DNA of 64,000 bases from JBGAHD01 sp044226395 (GTDB taxonomy: Bacteria; Pseudomonadota; Gammaproteobacteria; Xanthomonadales; Ahniellaceae). How positions within the stretch are numbered: position 1 is the first letter of the stretch; the number at the start of each line of letters is the position of its first letter. The notes beneath the pieces were generated by a model that was given only the letters and a program-made list of their open reading frames with translations, ran no database searches and was not told the origin of the DNA. A program made the translations under genes and the position numbers. Positions 27,694 to 37,066 of this stretch are shown piece after piece. The stretch covers positions 124,001-188,000 of the forward strand of contig JBGAHD010000004.1 of NCBI GenBank assembly GCA_044226395.1, written 5' to 3'.

Positions 27694-29139
27694 ATGCCTC
27701 AAGTGCCATTTCGACGTGGATCGGCCCTAACGTGGCGCGCGCGACCCCTCGCGCGATGGGTCTTCGGATTCTCGCTGCTCGGCGCGCTCGCGACGGCCAA
27801 CGCCGCCACGCTCACGGTCACCACGCTCGCCGATTCCGGCCCCGGCTCCTTGCGCGCGACCATCGCCGCGGCGCAAGTCGACGACGCGATCTTCTTCGCG
27901 CCCACGCTCGAGGGGACGATCAATCTAGCCACGACCCTGGAAATCGACGGCACGCTGAGCATCGATGGCGATCATCGCATCGCGCTCGATGGTGGCGACA
28001 GCGTCCGCGTGATGACGATCGGCCAGGACGCGACGGTGACGCTGCGCCACCTCACGATTCAACGCGGTTTCGCCAACTATGGCGGCGGCATCGACAACCG
28101 CGGCCGCTTGACGCTCGACGAGTGCGTGGTCCGCGACAATCACGCGTTCGCCAGCGGTGGCGGCCTTCGTCACGGCGGCTTCCGCTTGACCGTGATCGGC
28201 GGATCCATCGACGACAACGGGTCCGAACTCGGCGGCGGTGGCGCGTTCATCGAGTTTGGCCTGGACACGAGCTTCACGCGCACCCGGATCACGGGCAATC
28301 TGACCAGTTTCCTCGGCGGCGCCGGCATCCAGCACGCTTCGACCGACCCGATCTCCCTGGACTACGTCACGATCGCGGGCAATGCCACCGTGGATGCCGC
28401 GCAAGGCAATGGCGGTGGCGTGCGTCTCGCCGACGGCACGATGTTCGTGCGCCACAGCACCATTTCGACCAATCAGGCCATTCAAGGTGGCGGCATCTAT
28501 GTCGAACCCAGCAGCACGGGCCTGGAGGTCACCGACAGCGTGATCGCGCGCAATACGTCGCGCTTGAACGGCGGTGGCATCTATCTGCGCGGCGCGGCCT
28601 TGACGATGCGCAACGCGACGGTCTCGGGCAACATCGCGCAGATCGGTGGCGCTGGCATGTACATGCAGTCGGATTCGGCCGCCGCCACGGCCGATGTGCG
28701 CTTCGCGACCTTCGCCGACAATGTCGCCAGCGGCACGGGCGGCGGCATCATCGTCAATAGCGGCACGCTGACCCTGGCCAATTCGCTGATCGCGAACAAT
28801 GGCGCGATCTCGAACTTCGACCTCGTGGGCACCATGAACTCGTTGGGCTATAACCAGGTCACTTCTCGCGGCACCAGTTCGGGCTATGTCGCGACGGATC
28901 TGCCGCCGGGCAGTCAGTTGTTCCTCGGGGCGCTGGGGTTCTACGGGGGTCCGACCAACACGCATTACTTGGGCAATGGCAGCGTCGCGCGCGATGCCGT
29001 GCCGGCGGTGAACTGCGCCGACACGCCCGCCGATCAACGCGGCTTCGCGCGAATACCGGGCCAGCCCTGCGACATCGGCGCCTACGATGCCGACGCGCTA
29101 TTCCTGAGCGAGAACGTCTTCGCCGACGGGTTCGAGTGA
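27694..29139 (+). CDS. Array gene B: secreted beta-helix protein, choice-of-anchor-Q-like domain
   Basis: 481 residues, exactly the length of gene A and its closest relative (shared DGDHRI, ALDGGDSVRVMTI, YGGGIDNRGRLTLDECVVRDNHAF and GFYGGPTNTH blocks). The ATG at 27694 follows CGGGAGCACGCGC and sits 48 nt after the leader motif. In-frame sequence to 27607 is upstream leader, not protein. The signal peptide ends near residue 37 (ANA). The helix core has repeated GG/GGG turns and short T-x-S strands. The C-terminal domain ends in ENVFADGFE. The protein is presumably exported by Sec and displayed or released; nothing identifies a catalytic site. Confidence 0.85.
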   Translation: MPQVPFRRGSALTWRARPLARWVFGFSLLGALATANAATLTVTTLADSGPGSLRATIAAAQVDDAIFFAPTLEGTINLATTLEIDGTLSIDGDHRIALDGGDSVRVMTIGQDATVTLRHLTIQRGFANYGGGIDNRGRLTLDECVVRDNHAFASGGGLRHGGFRLTVIGGSIDDNGSELGGGGAFIEFGLDTSFTRTRITGNLTSFLGGAGIQHASTDPISLDYVTIAGNATVDAAQGNGGGVRLADGTMFVRHSTISTNQAIQGGGIYVEPSSTGLEVTDSVIARNTSRLNGGGIYLRGAALTMRNATVSGNIAQIGGAGMYMQSDSAAATADVRFATFADNVASGTGGGIIVNSGTLTLANSLIANNGAISNFDLVGTMNSLGYNQVTSRGTSSGYVATDLPPGSQLFLGALGFYGGPTNTHYLGNGSVARDAVPAVNCADTPADQRGFARIPGQPCDIGAYDADALFLSENVFADGFE

Positions 29140-29177
29140 GCCGGCGCGCGCCACGCTGACGCTTCGTCGCGAAACCT

Positions 29178-29237
29178 GGGGACTTCGCGGGCGTTTCTCG
29201 ATTGATGCGGTGACGCGGGCGAATTCGTCGCCCGCGT
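29178..29237 (+). promoter_or_regulatory. Array leader element C
   Basis: GGGGACTT-N7-GTTTCTCG-ATTGA at 29178-29205. This leader has the strongest hairpin of the set: ACGCGGGCGA (29213-29222) pairs over ten bases with TCGCCCGCGT (29228-29237) around a five-base loop. The ATG is 48 nt after the motif. Confidence 0.68.
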
Positions 29238-29253
29238 AAACGGAGCTGTGCCC

Positions 29254-30687
29254 ATGTCGCGATGCTTGAAGCCCTTCGCAACAACCCTCGCGATCGTCAC
29301 GCGCGCGACGCTCATCGCCATGATGTTCGGCGCCATCGCCGACGCGCACGCCGCGACCCGCACCGTGACCACGCTCGCCGATGCCGGCGCCGGCTCGCTG
29401 CGTGACACCCTCGCCGCGGCCAGCGACGGCGACACCGTGGTCTTCGCGCCCACGCTCGAAGGCACGATTGTCGTGGGTTCGACCCTGGTGATCGACCGCT
29501 CGGTGACGATCGATGGCGATCACCGCATCGTGCTCGACGGCAATGACCTCGTCGGCATCCTCAACATTCCCGCGCCGTACACCGCGCGCCTGCGCGGCCT
29601 GACGATTGAGCGCGGCAAGAATGACTTCGGCGGCGGCGTGCTGAACCTGGGCGCGCTGACGATCGAGAACTGTCGTCTTCGCGACAATCACGGCAATTTT
29701 GGCGGCGCCATCACGCACGCGGGCAGCACGCTGACCGTGATCGAGACCGAAATCGCCGACAACGGCGCGCGCGCCTCGGGCGGTGGCATCTACGATGTCG
29801 GCACGGGCGCGACCACGATCCAGCGCAGCCGCCTCACCGGCAATCACGCGGAATACCCTGGCGGCGGCGGCATCTATCGCGGCGCGCCGGGCGATCTGAC
29901 CATCACGCACAGCACGATCAGCGGCAACACCGTCGGCATCGCCAGTCAGGCGCAAGGCGGCGGCTTGTCCCTGGGCGGCGGCGTCGCGCGCATCGAGTTC
30001 AGCACGATCTCGGCCAACCATGCCGCGTACGGCGGCGGCGTGTACGTGCGTGGCAACACGCTGCTGCTGCTCAACCAGAGTCTGGTCGCGCACAATCTGG
30101 CGACCGAGGCTGGTGGTGGCCTCTTGCTGATCGGCGGCGGACTGATCGCCACCAACAGCACGGTGTCGAACAATCGCGCGGGGTTTCAAGGCGGCGGTCT
30201 GAAGAATCAGACGATCGCGGCCAATGTCAGTCTGCAACTTCGCAACACGACCTTCACGCAAAACGTCGCGGGATCCTCGGGCGGTGGCATCCACACCGAC
30301 GGTAGTGGCCTGACGCTGAGCAATTCGCTGATCGCGGAAAACGGCGCGACCACCAATCCCGATGTCGCCGGCACCGTGACCTCGCAGGGCTACAACTTCA
30401 TCGGCGCGCGCGGCACGAGCACGGGTTACATCGGCACGGATCTACCGGCCGGTCTCACGGCGGGGCTGGAAGTGCTCGTGTTCAACGGTGGCCCGACGGA
30501 CACTCATGCCCTGGTCGCGGGCTCCGTCGCGCTCGACGCCGTGCCACCCGCGATCTGCGCCAACGCGGGCGCCTTTGTCGATCAACGCGGGTTCGCGCGG
30601 GCGGCCAACGCGAATTGCGATATCGGCGCTTTCGATCATGAGGCCGCACCCTTGGTGGACGCGGCATTCGCGAACGGTTTCGAGTGA
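29254..30687 (+). CDS. Array gene C: secreted beta-helix protein, choice-of-anchor-Q-like domain
   Basis: 477 residues. The start is the ATG at 29254 with CGGAG 8 bases upstream; the in-frame GTG at 29248 is less likely because the leader-to-ATG spacing would break. The signal peptide ends at about residue 33 (AHA). It founds the C/D/E subfamily, marked by RLRGLTIERG, GGGVLNLGALTIENCRLRDNHGNFGGAITHAGSTLTVI and GTGATTIQRSRLTGN. The CSLREA-like opening reads LADAGAGSLRDTLAAASDGDTVVFAPTLEGTI. The C-terminal domain has GYNFIGARGTSTGYIGTDLPAG and FVDQRGFARAANANCDIGAFD, ending DAAFANGFE. Confidence 0.85.
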   Translation: MSRCLKPFATTLAIVTRATLIAMMFGAIADAHAATRTVTTLADAGAGSLRDTLAAASDGDTVVFAPTLEGTIVVGSTLVIDRSVTIDGDHRIVLDGNDLVGILNIPAPYTARLRGLTIERGKNDFGGGVLNLGALTIENCRLRDNHGNFGGAITHAGSTLTVIETEIADNGARASGGGIYDVGTGATTIQRSRLTGNHAEYPGGGGIYRGAPGDLTITHSTISGNTVGIASQAQGGGLSLGGGVARIEFSTISANHAAYGGGVYVRGNTLLLLNQSLVAHNLATEAGGGLLLIGGGLIATNSTVSNNRAGFQGGGLKNQTIAANVSLQLRNTTFTQNVAGSSGGGIHTDGSGLTLSNSLIAENGATTNPDVAGTVTSQGYNFIGARGTSTGYIGTDLPAGLTAGLEVLVFNGGPTDTHALVAGSVALDAVPPAICANAGAFVDQRGFARAANANCDIGAFDHEAAPLVDAAFANGFE

Positions 30688-30826
30688 ACGCGCGATTCGG
30701 CATGGACGCGTGATCGCGTAACGCATTCGCGCGGCCATCGGCCCTAGCGCCGCGCCCTGCCCCTCGTTTCACTCTGATCGCGCGACTTCGCGCGCGCTGG
30801 CGTCATGAATTCGCCTCGCCATCGGC

Positions 30827-30882
30827 GGGGACTTGCGCGGCGTTTTCCGATTGAGGGACTGACGCGGACATCGCTAGTCCGC
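30827..30882 (+). promoter_or_regulatory. Array leader element D
   Basis: GGGGACTT-N7-GTTTTCCG-ATTGA at 30827-30854, then a hairpin GCGGAC/GTCCGC (30864-30869 with 30877-30882, seven-base loop). The ATG of gene D is 50 nt after the motif. The sequence around the hairpin differs from that of the other leaders. Confidence 0.65.
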
Positions 30883-30904
30883 CGCATGCCCGGAGATCGC
30901 CGAC

Positions 30905-32341
30905 ATGTTCCCTGCCCTGGCGCGATGCGCCTCGCCGTTTCATCGAGTGGCGCGATTCGTCATCGTCACCGCCGCCCTCATAGTCTTTTCGAACGCGAAC
31001 GCCGCGACGCGCACCGTCACCACGCTCGCCGACAGCGGTGCCGGGTCGCTGCGCGACACGCTCGATCTTGCCGAGTCGGGCGACACCGTGATCTTCGCGC
31101 CGGGGCTCCAGGGCACGATCGCGCTGAACTCGACGCTGTTGATCAATCGATCGCTGACGCTCGATGGCGATCGTCGCATCGTGATCGATGGTGGCGAGAA
31201 TGTTGGCGCGATCTACATTCCCGCGAACCTCGGCGTGCGCCTGCGCGGTCTGACGATCCAGCGCGGCTTGAGCGATTATGGCGGCGGCGTGTTCAATCTC
31301 GGCGCCTTGATCGTCGAGAACTGCCGCTTGCTCGACAATCACGCCAACTCCGGCGGCGCCATCACGCACGGCGGCACGACCCTGACCTTGATCGATGTCG
31401 ACCTGGCCGACAATGGCGCGGCCAGCGCCGGCGGCGCGATCTTCGACATCGGCACCGGCGAGACCACGATCACGCGCGCGCGCATCACTGGCAACCGCGC
31501 CGAGTTTCCGGGCGGCGGCGGTCTCTACCGCACTTCCGCCGGTGATCTGACTATCGAGCACAGCACGATCAGCGGCAACGCGCTCGGTTCGTCGAGAAAC
31601 GGCCAAGGCGGCGGCGTGCACCTGGCCAATGGCGTGTCGCGCATTCGCTTCAGCACGATTTCGGCCAATCACGCGACCTATGGCGGCGGCATCTATCTCG
31701 CCGGCGCGACAACGCGGCTGCAGCTCGACAACAGCCTGGTCGCGCACAACCACGCGAAGACCGTCGGCGGGGGCGTGCTGCGTTTCGGCGCCGGGCTTAT
31801 CGTCACCAACAGCACGCTGTCGGGCAATCGTTCGGACCACGATGGCGGTGGCCTGTATACCCAGGCGACGATTGTCGCCAACCCGATGCAGTTGCGGCAT
31901 GTCACGCTGGCCGACAATGCCGCGGCGGTGACCGGGGGCGGGATCCTCGCGCAGGGCGATGATCTGACGATCGCCAACTCGCTCATCGCGCGCAACACCG
32001 CGCCCGACGGCCCGGGTATCGCGGGCGCCTTGACCTCGCAGGGTTACAACCTCGTCGACGCGCGCGGTACCAGCACCGGTTACATCGCCACCGACCTGCC
32101 GCCCGAGAGCCCCTTGGGTCTCGAGAACCTCGGTTTCAATCGCGGCCCGACGGAGACGCACGCGCTGCAAGTCACTTCGGCCGCGATCAACGCCGTGCCA
32201 CCAGCGGCCTGCGTCGCCGCCGGGGGCACCATTGATCAACGCGACTTCGCGCGGCCCGAGGGCACGAGTTGCGACATCGGCGCCTTCGACAGTGAAGGCG
32301 TGCGGCCAACCGATGCCATCTTCGCCGACGCCTTCGAGTAA
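30905..32341 (+). CDS. Array gene D: secreted beta-helix protein, choice-of-anchor-Q-like domain
   Basis: 478 residues with a signal peptide ending at about residue 33 (ANA). It is the nearest relative of gene C: both share RGLTIQRG/RGLTIERG, YGGGVFNLGALIVENCRLLDNHAN, GGAITHGGTTLTLI and the GTGETTITRARITGNRAEFPGGGGLYR turn. The helix core carries repeated N-S-x-I/L and GGG turns. The C-terminal domain has GYNLVDARGTSTGYIATDLPPESPLG, GPTETHALQ, TIDQRDFARPEGTSCDIGAFD and ends DAIFADAFE. It is separated from C by 217 bp that hold leader element D. Confidence 0.85.
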   Translation: MFPALARCASPFHRVARFVIVTAALIVFSNANAATRTVTTLADSGAGSLRDTLDLAESGDTVIFAPGLQGTIALNSTLLINRSLTLDGDRRIVIDGGENVGAIYIPANLGVRLRGLTIQRGLSDYGGGVFNLGALIVENCRLLDNHANSGGAITHGGTTLTLIDVDLADNGAASAGGAIFDIGTGETTITRARITGNRAEFPGGGGLYRTSAGDLTIEHSTISGNALGSSRNGQGGGVHLANGVSRIRFSTISANHATYGGGIYLAGATTRLQLDNSLVAHNHAKTVGGGVLRFGAGLIVTNSTLSGNRSDHDGGGLYTQATIVANPMQLRHVTLADNAAAVTGGGILAQGDDLTIANSLIARNTAPDGPGIAGALTSQGYNLVDARGTSTGYIATDLPPESPLGLENLGFNRGPTETHALQVTSAAINAVPPAACVAAGGTIDQRDFARPEGTSCDIGAFDSEGVRPTDAIFADAFE

Positions 32342-32357
32342 ACGCAGCGACCGCGCC

Positions 32358-32413
32358 GGGGACTTTCGCGCCGTTTCCCGATTGAAAGAGGGACACGGCG
32401 CCGCTGGGGCGCC
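32358..32413 (+). promoter_or_regulatory. Array leader element E
   Basis: GGGGACTT-N7-GTTTCCCG-ATTGA at 32358-32385 begins 17 bases after the stop of gene D. The hairpin GGCGCC/GGCGCC lies at 32397-32402 with 32408-32413, loop GCTGG. The ATG of gene E is 48 nt after the motif. This is probably the only leader serving genes E, F, G and H. Confidence 0.65.
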
Positions 32414-32433
32414 ACTAGAACGGAATTGACCCG

Positions 32434-33870
32434 ATGAATCGCCGCAATCCTTCGCGCCGCCCTTTGACCGCGCCGCTCGGCGCGCGACTCGCCTTCGCGC
32501 TGGCGAGCTTCGTTGCCGTGACCGTGGCGCAAGCCGCCACGCTGACCGTGACCACGCTCGCCGACGCCGGCCCGGGTTCCTTGCGCGCGGCGCTGGCCAG
32601 CGCGAATGCCAACGACACGGTGGTCTTCGCGCCGGCGCTCAATGGCACGATCGCGCTGGATTCGAACCTGGTGATCGATCGTTCGCTGACGGTCGATGGC
32701 GATCATCGGATCACGCTCGATGGTCAGTTGGATGTACGCGTGTTCACGATCACGGCGTCGGCTTCCGTGCTGCTGCGGGCCCTGACCATCGAGCGCGGAT
32801 ACGCGCAGTTTGGCGGGGGCATCTACAACGAGGGCTCGCTGCGACTCGAACATTGCCGCGTCCGCGACAATCACGTCTGGCTCGATGCCGGCGGGATCAT
32901 TCATTACGGTCCCAGGCTCGAGCTGTTCGACACCGAGATCGCCGACAACGACGCGATCGGCACCGGCGGCGGCATCTATGACGCCGGCCAGGGCGAGACC
33001 ACGATCACGCACAGCCGCATCACCGGCAATCTCGCGCGGGGTCAGGGCGGTGGCGGCTTGTTTCGCGTGTCGTCGGCACCGCTGACGATGAGCTACACCA
33101 CGGTGATCGGTAATGCCGCGACGTCGAACTTGGACGCGGTGGGCGGCGGCATTCACGCGCGCAACGCGCCGATACGCATCCGCTTCAGCACGATCACGAT
33201 GAACGAAGCCTTTCAAGGCGGTGGGTTTTATCTCTCGGGCAACGGCGCCGTGCTGGTGCTCGACAACAGTTTGGTCGCGCGCAATCGGGCCGGCCAAAGT
33301 GGCGGCGGCGCGCTGCTGCAAGGCGCTGGCATCCTGGCCACCAACAGCACGTTCTCGGGCAATAGCAGCGGCGGCGCGGGCGGTGGTCTGAAGAACGAGA
33401 CGACCACCGACGACGGCAACTTGGTCCTGCGCAGCACCACGTTCACCCAAAACTCCGCCCCCAGCGGCGGTGGCATCGCGACGCTGGGCAGCGCGCTCGT
33501 TCTGGCCAATTCGCTGATCTCGGGCAACATCGCGAGCACCAATCCCGATGTCTCCGGCGTCGTCAATTCGCGCGGCTACAACCTGGTCGGCGTGCGCGGC
33601 ACCAGTTCGGGTTATCTGCCGACTGATCTGCCGCAAGGCAGCGTGGCATCGCTCGGCGAGCTGTCGTACGACGGTGGCCCGACGCGAACGCACCCTATAT
33701 TCGAGGACTCAGCCGCGATCCGCGCCGTGCCGGCCTTTGCCTGCTTCACGCCGGACGTGATCAGCGATCAACGCGGCTTCACGCGCCAACCCGGCGCGTG
33801 CGACATCGGCGCCTACGACACCTTCGCGCAGGCGCAGGTGGAACCCGTGTTCGCGCAGGGCTTCGAATGA
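32434..33870 (+). CDS. Array gene E: secreted beta-helix protein, choice-of-anchor-Q-like domain
   Basis: 478 residues, third member of the C/D/E subfamily. The signal peptide ends at about residue 34 (AQA). Characteristic blocks are LRALTIERGYAQFGGGIYNEGSLRLEHCRVRDNH (with Y-N-E-G shared with the F/G/H group) and GQGETTITHSRITGN shared with C and D, so E is intermediate between the two groups. The C-terminal domain has GYNLVGVRGTSSGYLPTDLPQGS, GGPTRTHPI and ISDQRGFTRQPGACDIGAYD, ending EPVFAQGFE. The following genes F-H lack a leader and start 76-106 bp after the previous stop, so E probably heads a four-gene transcript. Confidence 0.85.
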   Translation: MNRRNPSRRPLTAPLGARLAFALASFVAVTVAQAATLTVTTLADAGPGSLRAALASANANDTVVFAPALNGTIALDSNLVIDRSLTVDGDHRITLDGQLDVRVFTITASASVLLRALTIERGYAQFGGGIYNEGSLRLEHCRVRDNHVWLDAGGIIHYGPRLELFDTEIADNDAIGTGGGIYDAGQGETTITHSRITGNLARGQGGGGLFRVSSAPLTMSYTTVIGNAATSNLDAVGGGIHARNAPIRIRFSTITMNEAFQGGGFYLSGNGAVLVLDNSLVARNRAGQSGGGALLQGAGILATNSTFSGNSSGGAGGGLKNETTTDDGNLVLRSTTFTQNSAPSGGGIATLGSALVLANSLISGNIASTNPDVSGVVNSRGYNLVGVRGTSSGYLPTDLPQGSVASLGELSYDGGPTRTHPIFEDSAAIRAVPAFACFTPDVISDQRGFTRQPGACDIGAYDTFAQAQVEPVFAQGFE

Positions 33871-33976
33871 TCGCGCGAACGCTCGCCCTTTGCCGGCGTC
33901 GACGCGCGAGCGCGCGACGTCACCTCATCGACGGACCTTGCTTGAACAACGTAAGTCCAGCGCCTGGAGCATCCGC

Positions 33977-35437
33977 ATGACCTTCGCGACTTCGCCATCG
34001 CCCCCTTCGACCCGAACGTCCCGCGTCTTCCGCATCATCGCGCTGATCGCGATGACGCTCTTGGTCGCGCCAACCAGCTTCGCGGCCAGTTTCACCGTCA
34101 CCACGCTGGCCGATGCGGGTCCTGGCTCGCTGCGCGCCGCGATCGCGAGCGCGACGGCGGGCGATAGCGTGCTCTTCGCGCCGAGTCTGGTTGGCACGAT
34201 CGAGCTCGACTCCACGTTGACGTTGGACAAGTCGCTGGCCATCGACGGCGCGCGTCGCATCGTGCTCGATGGCCAGCATGCGAGACGCGTGCTGCACGTG
34301 CTCGCGCCCGCCGCCGTGACCTTGTCGGGCCTGACCGTGCAGCACGGTTTGGGCGACACCGGCGCCGGCATCTTCAACGAAGGCCAGCTCCTGGTGATGA
34401 ACAGCGTCGTGCGCGACAACAGCGCGACGATCGAAGGCGGCGGCATCGCCCACTTCGGCCTGGGTCTGACCTTGATCGATGCCGAGGTGATCGACAACGA
34501 AGCGCAGATCGGCGGTGGCGGTCTGCTCGATGTCGGTCAGTCGATCACGTACTTGCTGCGCGCGCGCGTCGCCGGCAATCGCGCCAGCGGCAATGGCGCC
34601 GGCATTCGGCAGCGCTCGGGCCAGGTGCTGACCATCACGGACAGCGCGATCGTGGGCAACCATGGCGATCTTGCCGCCGGCGTGTTTGGCGGCGGCATCG
34701 CGGTCGAATCGAGCGAGCTGCGGATGTCGCACAGCGCGGTCAATGGCAATCGCGCGACGGTGGGCGGTGGACTGTACGTGCGTCGGATGGCCGACGGCAT
34801 GGCCGCAAAGGCCAGGATCGATGCCAGTCTGATCGCCAACAACACGGCGCAGTTCGACGGCGGTGGCGTGGCCGTGGGCGGCGCCGGCGTCGAGCTCTAC
34901 AACACCACCGTGTCGCAGAACCTCGCGGCGCAGGGCACGGGCGGCGGCATCATCGCGTTCTCGCTCGGCGGCGGCACCAGTCAGTACCTGGTGCTGACGC
35001 AGGACACGATCGCGTTCAATGCCGCGCCGAACGTGCCGGGTGGCGGTGTGTCGATCTTCTCCTTGTCGACCGTGATGTTTCGGACGATCGTCGCCGACAA
35101 TGTCGGGCCCGTGGATCCCGATGTCTCCGGTGAGTTCAACAGCACGGGCTACAACCTCGTTCACGATCGCGGCAGCAGCACCGGCTATGCCGTCACCGAT
35201 CTGCCGCAGCTCACGCCCGCCAAACTGACGCAGTTGTTCTATGTCGGCGGCGCGACCAGCGCGCACGACCTGATGCCCGACAGCCCCGCCATTGATGCCA
35301 TTCCACCGGCCGTGTGCGAAGGCATCGAGGTCGATCAACGCGACTATCCGCGTCCGATCGGCGCGGGCTGCGACATCGGCGCGATCGAATACGGCGCGCC
35401 GCCGATCGAGGTCGTGTTCTCGGAGGGCTTCGAATGA
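33977..35437 (+). CDS. Array gene F: secreted beta-helix protein, choice-of-anchor-Q-like domain
   Basis: 486 residues. The ATG at 33977 follows CTGGAG; in-frame sequence back to 33890 would add an arginine-rich leader before the signal peptide and is rejected. The signal peptide ends near residue 36 (SFA). It defines the F/G/H subfamily: TLDKSLAIDGARRIVLDG, RVLHVLAPAAVTLSGLTVQHGLGDTGAGIFNEGQL, GGGIAHFGLGLTLIDAEVIDNEAQIGGGGLLD, LLRARVAGNRASGNGAGIRQRSGQVLTI. The C-terminal domain has GYNLVHDRGSSTGYAVTDLPQLTPA, GGATSAHDLMPDSPAIDAIPP, VDQRDYPRPIGAGCDIGAIE and ends EVVFSEGFE. No leader motif is found upstream. Confidence 0.85.
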   Translation: MTFATSPSPPSTRTSRVFRIIALIAMTLLVAPTSFAASFTVTTLADAGPGSLRAAIASATAGDSVLFAPSLVGTIELDSTLTLDKSLAIDGARRIVLDGQHARRVLHVLAPAAVTLSGLTVQHGLGDTGAGIFNEGQLLVMNSVVRDNSATIEGGGIAHFGLGLTLIDAEVIDNEAQIGGGGLLDVGQSITYLLRARVAGNRASGNGAGIRQRSGQVLTITDSAIVGNHGDLAAGVFGGGIAVESSELRMSHSAVNGNRATVGGGLYVRRMADGMAAKARIDASLIANNTAQFDGGGVAVGGAGVELYNTTVSQNLAAQGTGGGIIAFSLGGGTSQYLVLTQDTIAFNAAPNVPGGGVSIFSLSTVMFRTIVADNVGPVDPDVSGEFNSTGYNLVHDRGSSTGYAVTDLPQLTPAKLTQLFYVGGATSAHDLMPDSPAIDAIPPAVCEGIEVDQRDYPRPIGAGCDIGAIEYGAPPIEVVFSEGFE

Positions 35438-35541
35438 GCGTGATCCACCACGAACACGCGCATTCACCCGCGCGCGCATGCCGGCGATCCACCAGCGCCA
35501 CCTTGTCCCGCCATGAGTCCCTTCGCCAGGAGCACAACGCC

Positions 35542-36990
35542 ATGAGCACGAAGTCACCGCCATCGCACGCGATCGCGCGCCGCGCGTGGCAGGTACTGGC
35601 CCTGTTGTCGATGACGCCAATAACAGCGTTCGCGGCCAACACGCTCACCGTCACCACCCTCGCCGATAGCGGGCCCGGCTCGTTGCGCGCCACGATCGCC
35701 ACGGCGGCATCGGGTGACAGCGTGGTCTTCGCGTCCGGCTTGTCGGGCACGGTCGCGCTGAACGCGAGCCTGGTACTCGATAAATCCCTGACCATCGACG
35801 GCGGTCGCCGCATCACGCTCGATGGTAGCGACGCCACGCGCGTGCTGCGCATCCTCGCGCCGGCCTCGGTGATGCTGCGCGGACTCACCGTGCAGCGCGG
35901 ACGCGCCACCAACGGCGCCGGCATCTTGAACGAAAGCAACCTCACGCTCGACACCTGCGTCGTGCGCGACAACAACGCGACCGAGGACGGCGGCGGCATC
36001 GCCCATTTCGGCGCGCGGCTGACCGTGACCGATTCGGACGTGGTCGAGAATCAAGCCCTGGGCGGCGGTGGTGGCGTGGTTGATCGCGGCAGCACCGCCT
36101 CGGGCATGCTGCGCGCGCGCGTCGGCGGCAATCGCTCGGCCGGCCCCGGCGCTGGCATCTGGCAACAATCGGGGCAGTTGCTCACCATCGACGACAGCAC
36201 GCTGATCGGCAATCACGTCGATGAGCGATTTCTGCAGAGCGGTGGCGGCATCAGTAGCAACTCGAGCAACTTATGGCTGCGCCACGTCACGGTCAGCGGC
36301 AACATCGCGCCGCTGGGCGGTGGCGTGTTCTCTCGCTCGGTTCCCGGCGAGACGCAGGGCGATCTCACCATCGACAACAGCCTGATCGCCAACAATATCG
36401 CCACCGCCGATGGCGGTGGCGGTCTCCTGCTCTCCGGCGTGGACGCGAATTTGTTCAACTCGACCGTATCGCAAAATTTGGCGCCGCGCGGGACCGGCGG
36501 TGGCATCGCGGCGACCGCGACCGGCGGGTTCTCCGAGAATCTCGGACTGTTGCATGTGACCGTGGCGTTCAACACGGCCGCGGATAGCGGCGGCGGCATC
36601 GCCCGGTTCGGCATGCCGATCACCATCACCCGATCGCTGATCGCCGAAAACGATGCCTTGAACGGCCCCGACATCAGCGGCAGTTTTCTGAGCCTGGGCT
36701 ACAACCTGGTGCGCCACCGCAGCGGCAGCAGCGGCTATGTCGCCTCCGACCTGCCCGACCTCACGTCCGCGATGCTCGAGCCGCTGTTCGCCGTGGGCGG
36801 CGCCACCAGCGTGCATGATCTGGCGCCCGGCAGTCCCGCGATCGATGCGATTCCTCTGGCCAGCTGCGCGGGCATTTCTAGTGATCAGCGCGACTTTCCG
36901 CGACCGTCCGGCGCGGGTTGCGACATCGGCGCGGTCGAAGTCGGCAATGGCCCGCCGCCCGAAGCCGTCTTCGCCGATGGTTTTGATTGA
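35542..36990 (+). CDS. Array gene G: secreted beta-helix protein, choice-of-anchor-Q-like domain
   Basis: 482 residues. The ATG at 35542 follows CAGGAGCACAACGC; upstream in-frame sequence to 35314 overlaps gene F in another frame and is not used. The signal peptide ends near residue 31 (AFA). Subfamily F/G/H: LVLDKSLTIDGGRRITLDGSDATRVLRILAPASVMLRGLTVQRG, NGAGILNESNLTLDTCVVRDNN, GMLRARVGGNRSAGPGAGIWQQSGQLLTI. The C-terminal domain has GYNLVRHRSGSSGYVASDLPDLTSA, GGATSVHDLAPGSPAIDAIPLASC, SDQRDFPRPSGAGCDIGAVE. It ends EAVFADGFD, so the usual final Glu is Asp. It starts 104 bp after F with no leader. Confidence 0.85.
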   Translation: MSTKSPPSHAIARRAWQVLALLSMTPITAFAANTLTVTTLADSGPGSLRATIATAASGDSVVFASGLSGTVALNASLVLDKSLTIDGGRRITLDGSDATRVLRILAPASVMLRGLTVQRGRATNGAGILNESNLTLDTCVVRDNNATEDGGGIAHFGARLTVTDSDVVENQALGGGGGVVDRGSTASGMLRARVGGNRSAGPGAGIWQQSGQLLTIDDSTLIGNHVDERFLQSGGGISSNSSNLWLRHVTVSGNIAPLGGGVFSRSVPGETQGDLTIDNSLIANNIATADGGGGLLLSGVDANLFNSTVSQNLAPRGTGGGIAATATGGFSENLGLLHVTVAFNTAADSGGGIARFGMPITITRSLIAENDALNGPDISGSFLSLGYNLVRHRSGSSGYVASDLPDLTSAMLEPLFAVGGATSVHDLAPGSPAIDAIPLASCAGISSDQRDFPRPSGAGCDIGAVEVGNGPPPEAVFADGFD

Positions 36991-37066
36991 ACGCGCGAGC
37001 GCGTATCGCGACAACGTATTGATGGTCGCGTCCGCGCGCGAAGACTCACGCAAGGAGCACACGAGC

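Noticed and set aside
25989..32413. Leader elements as a c-di-GMP (GEMM) or other known riboswitch
   Set aside because: The elements are too short (about 55 nt to the end of the hairpin) and lack the conserved cores of GEMM or other riboswitch classes I can recall; only one hairpin is present.
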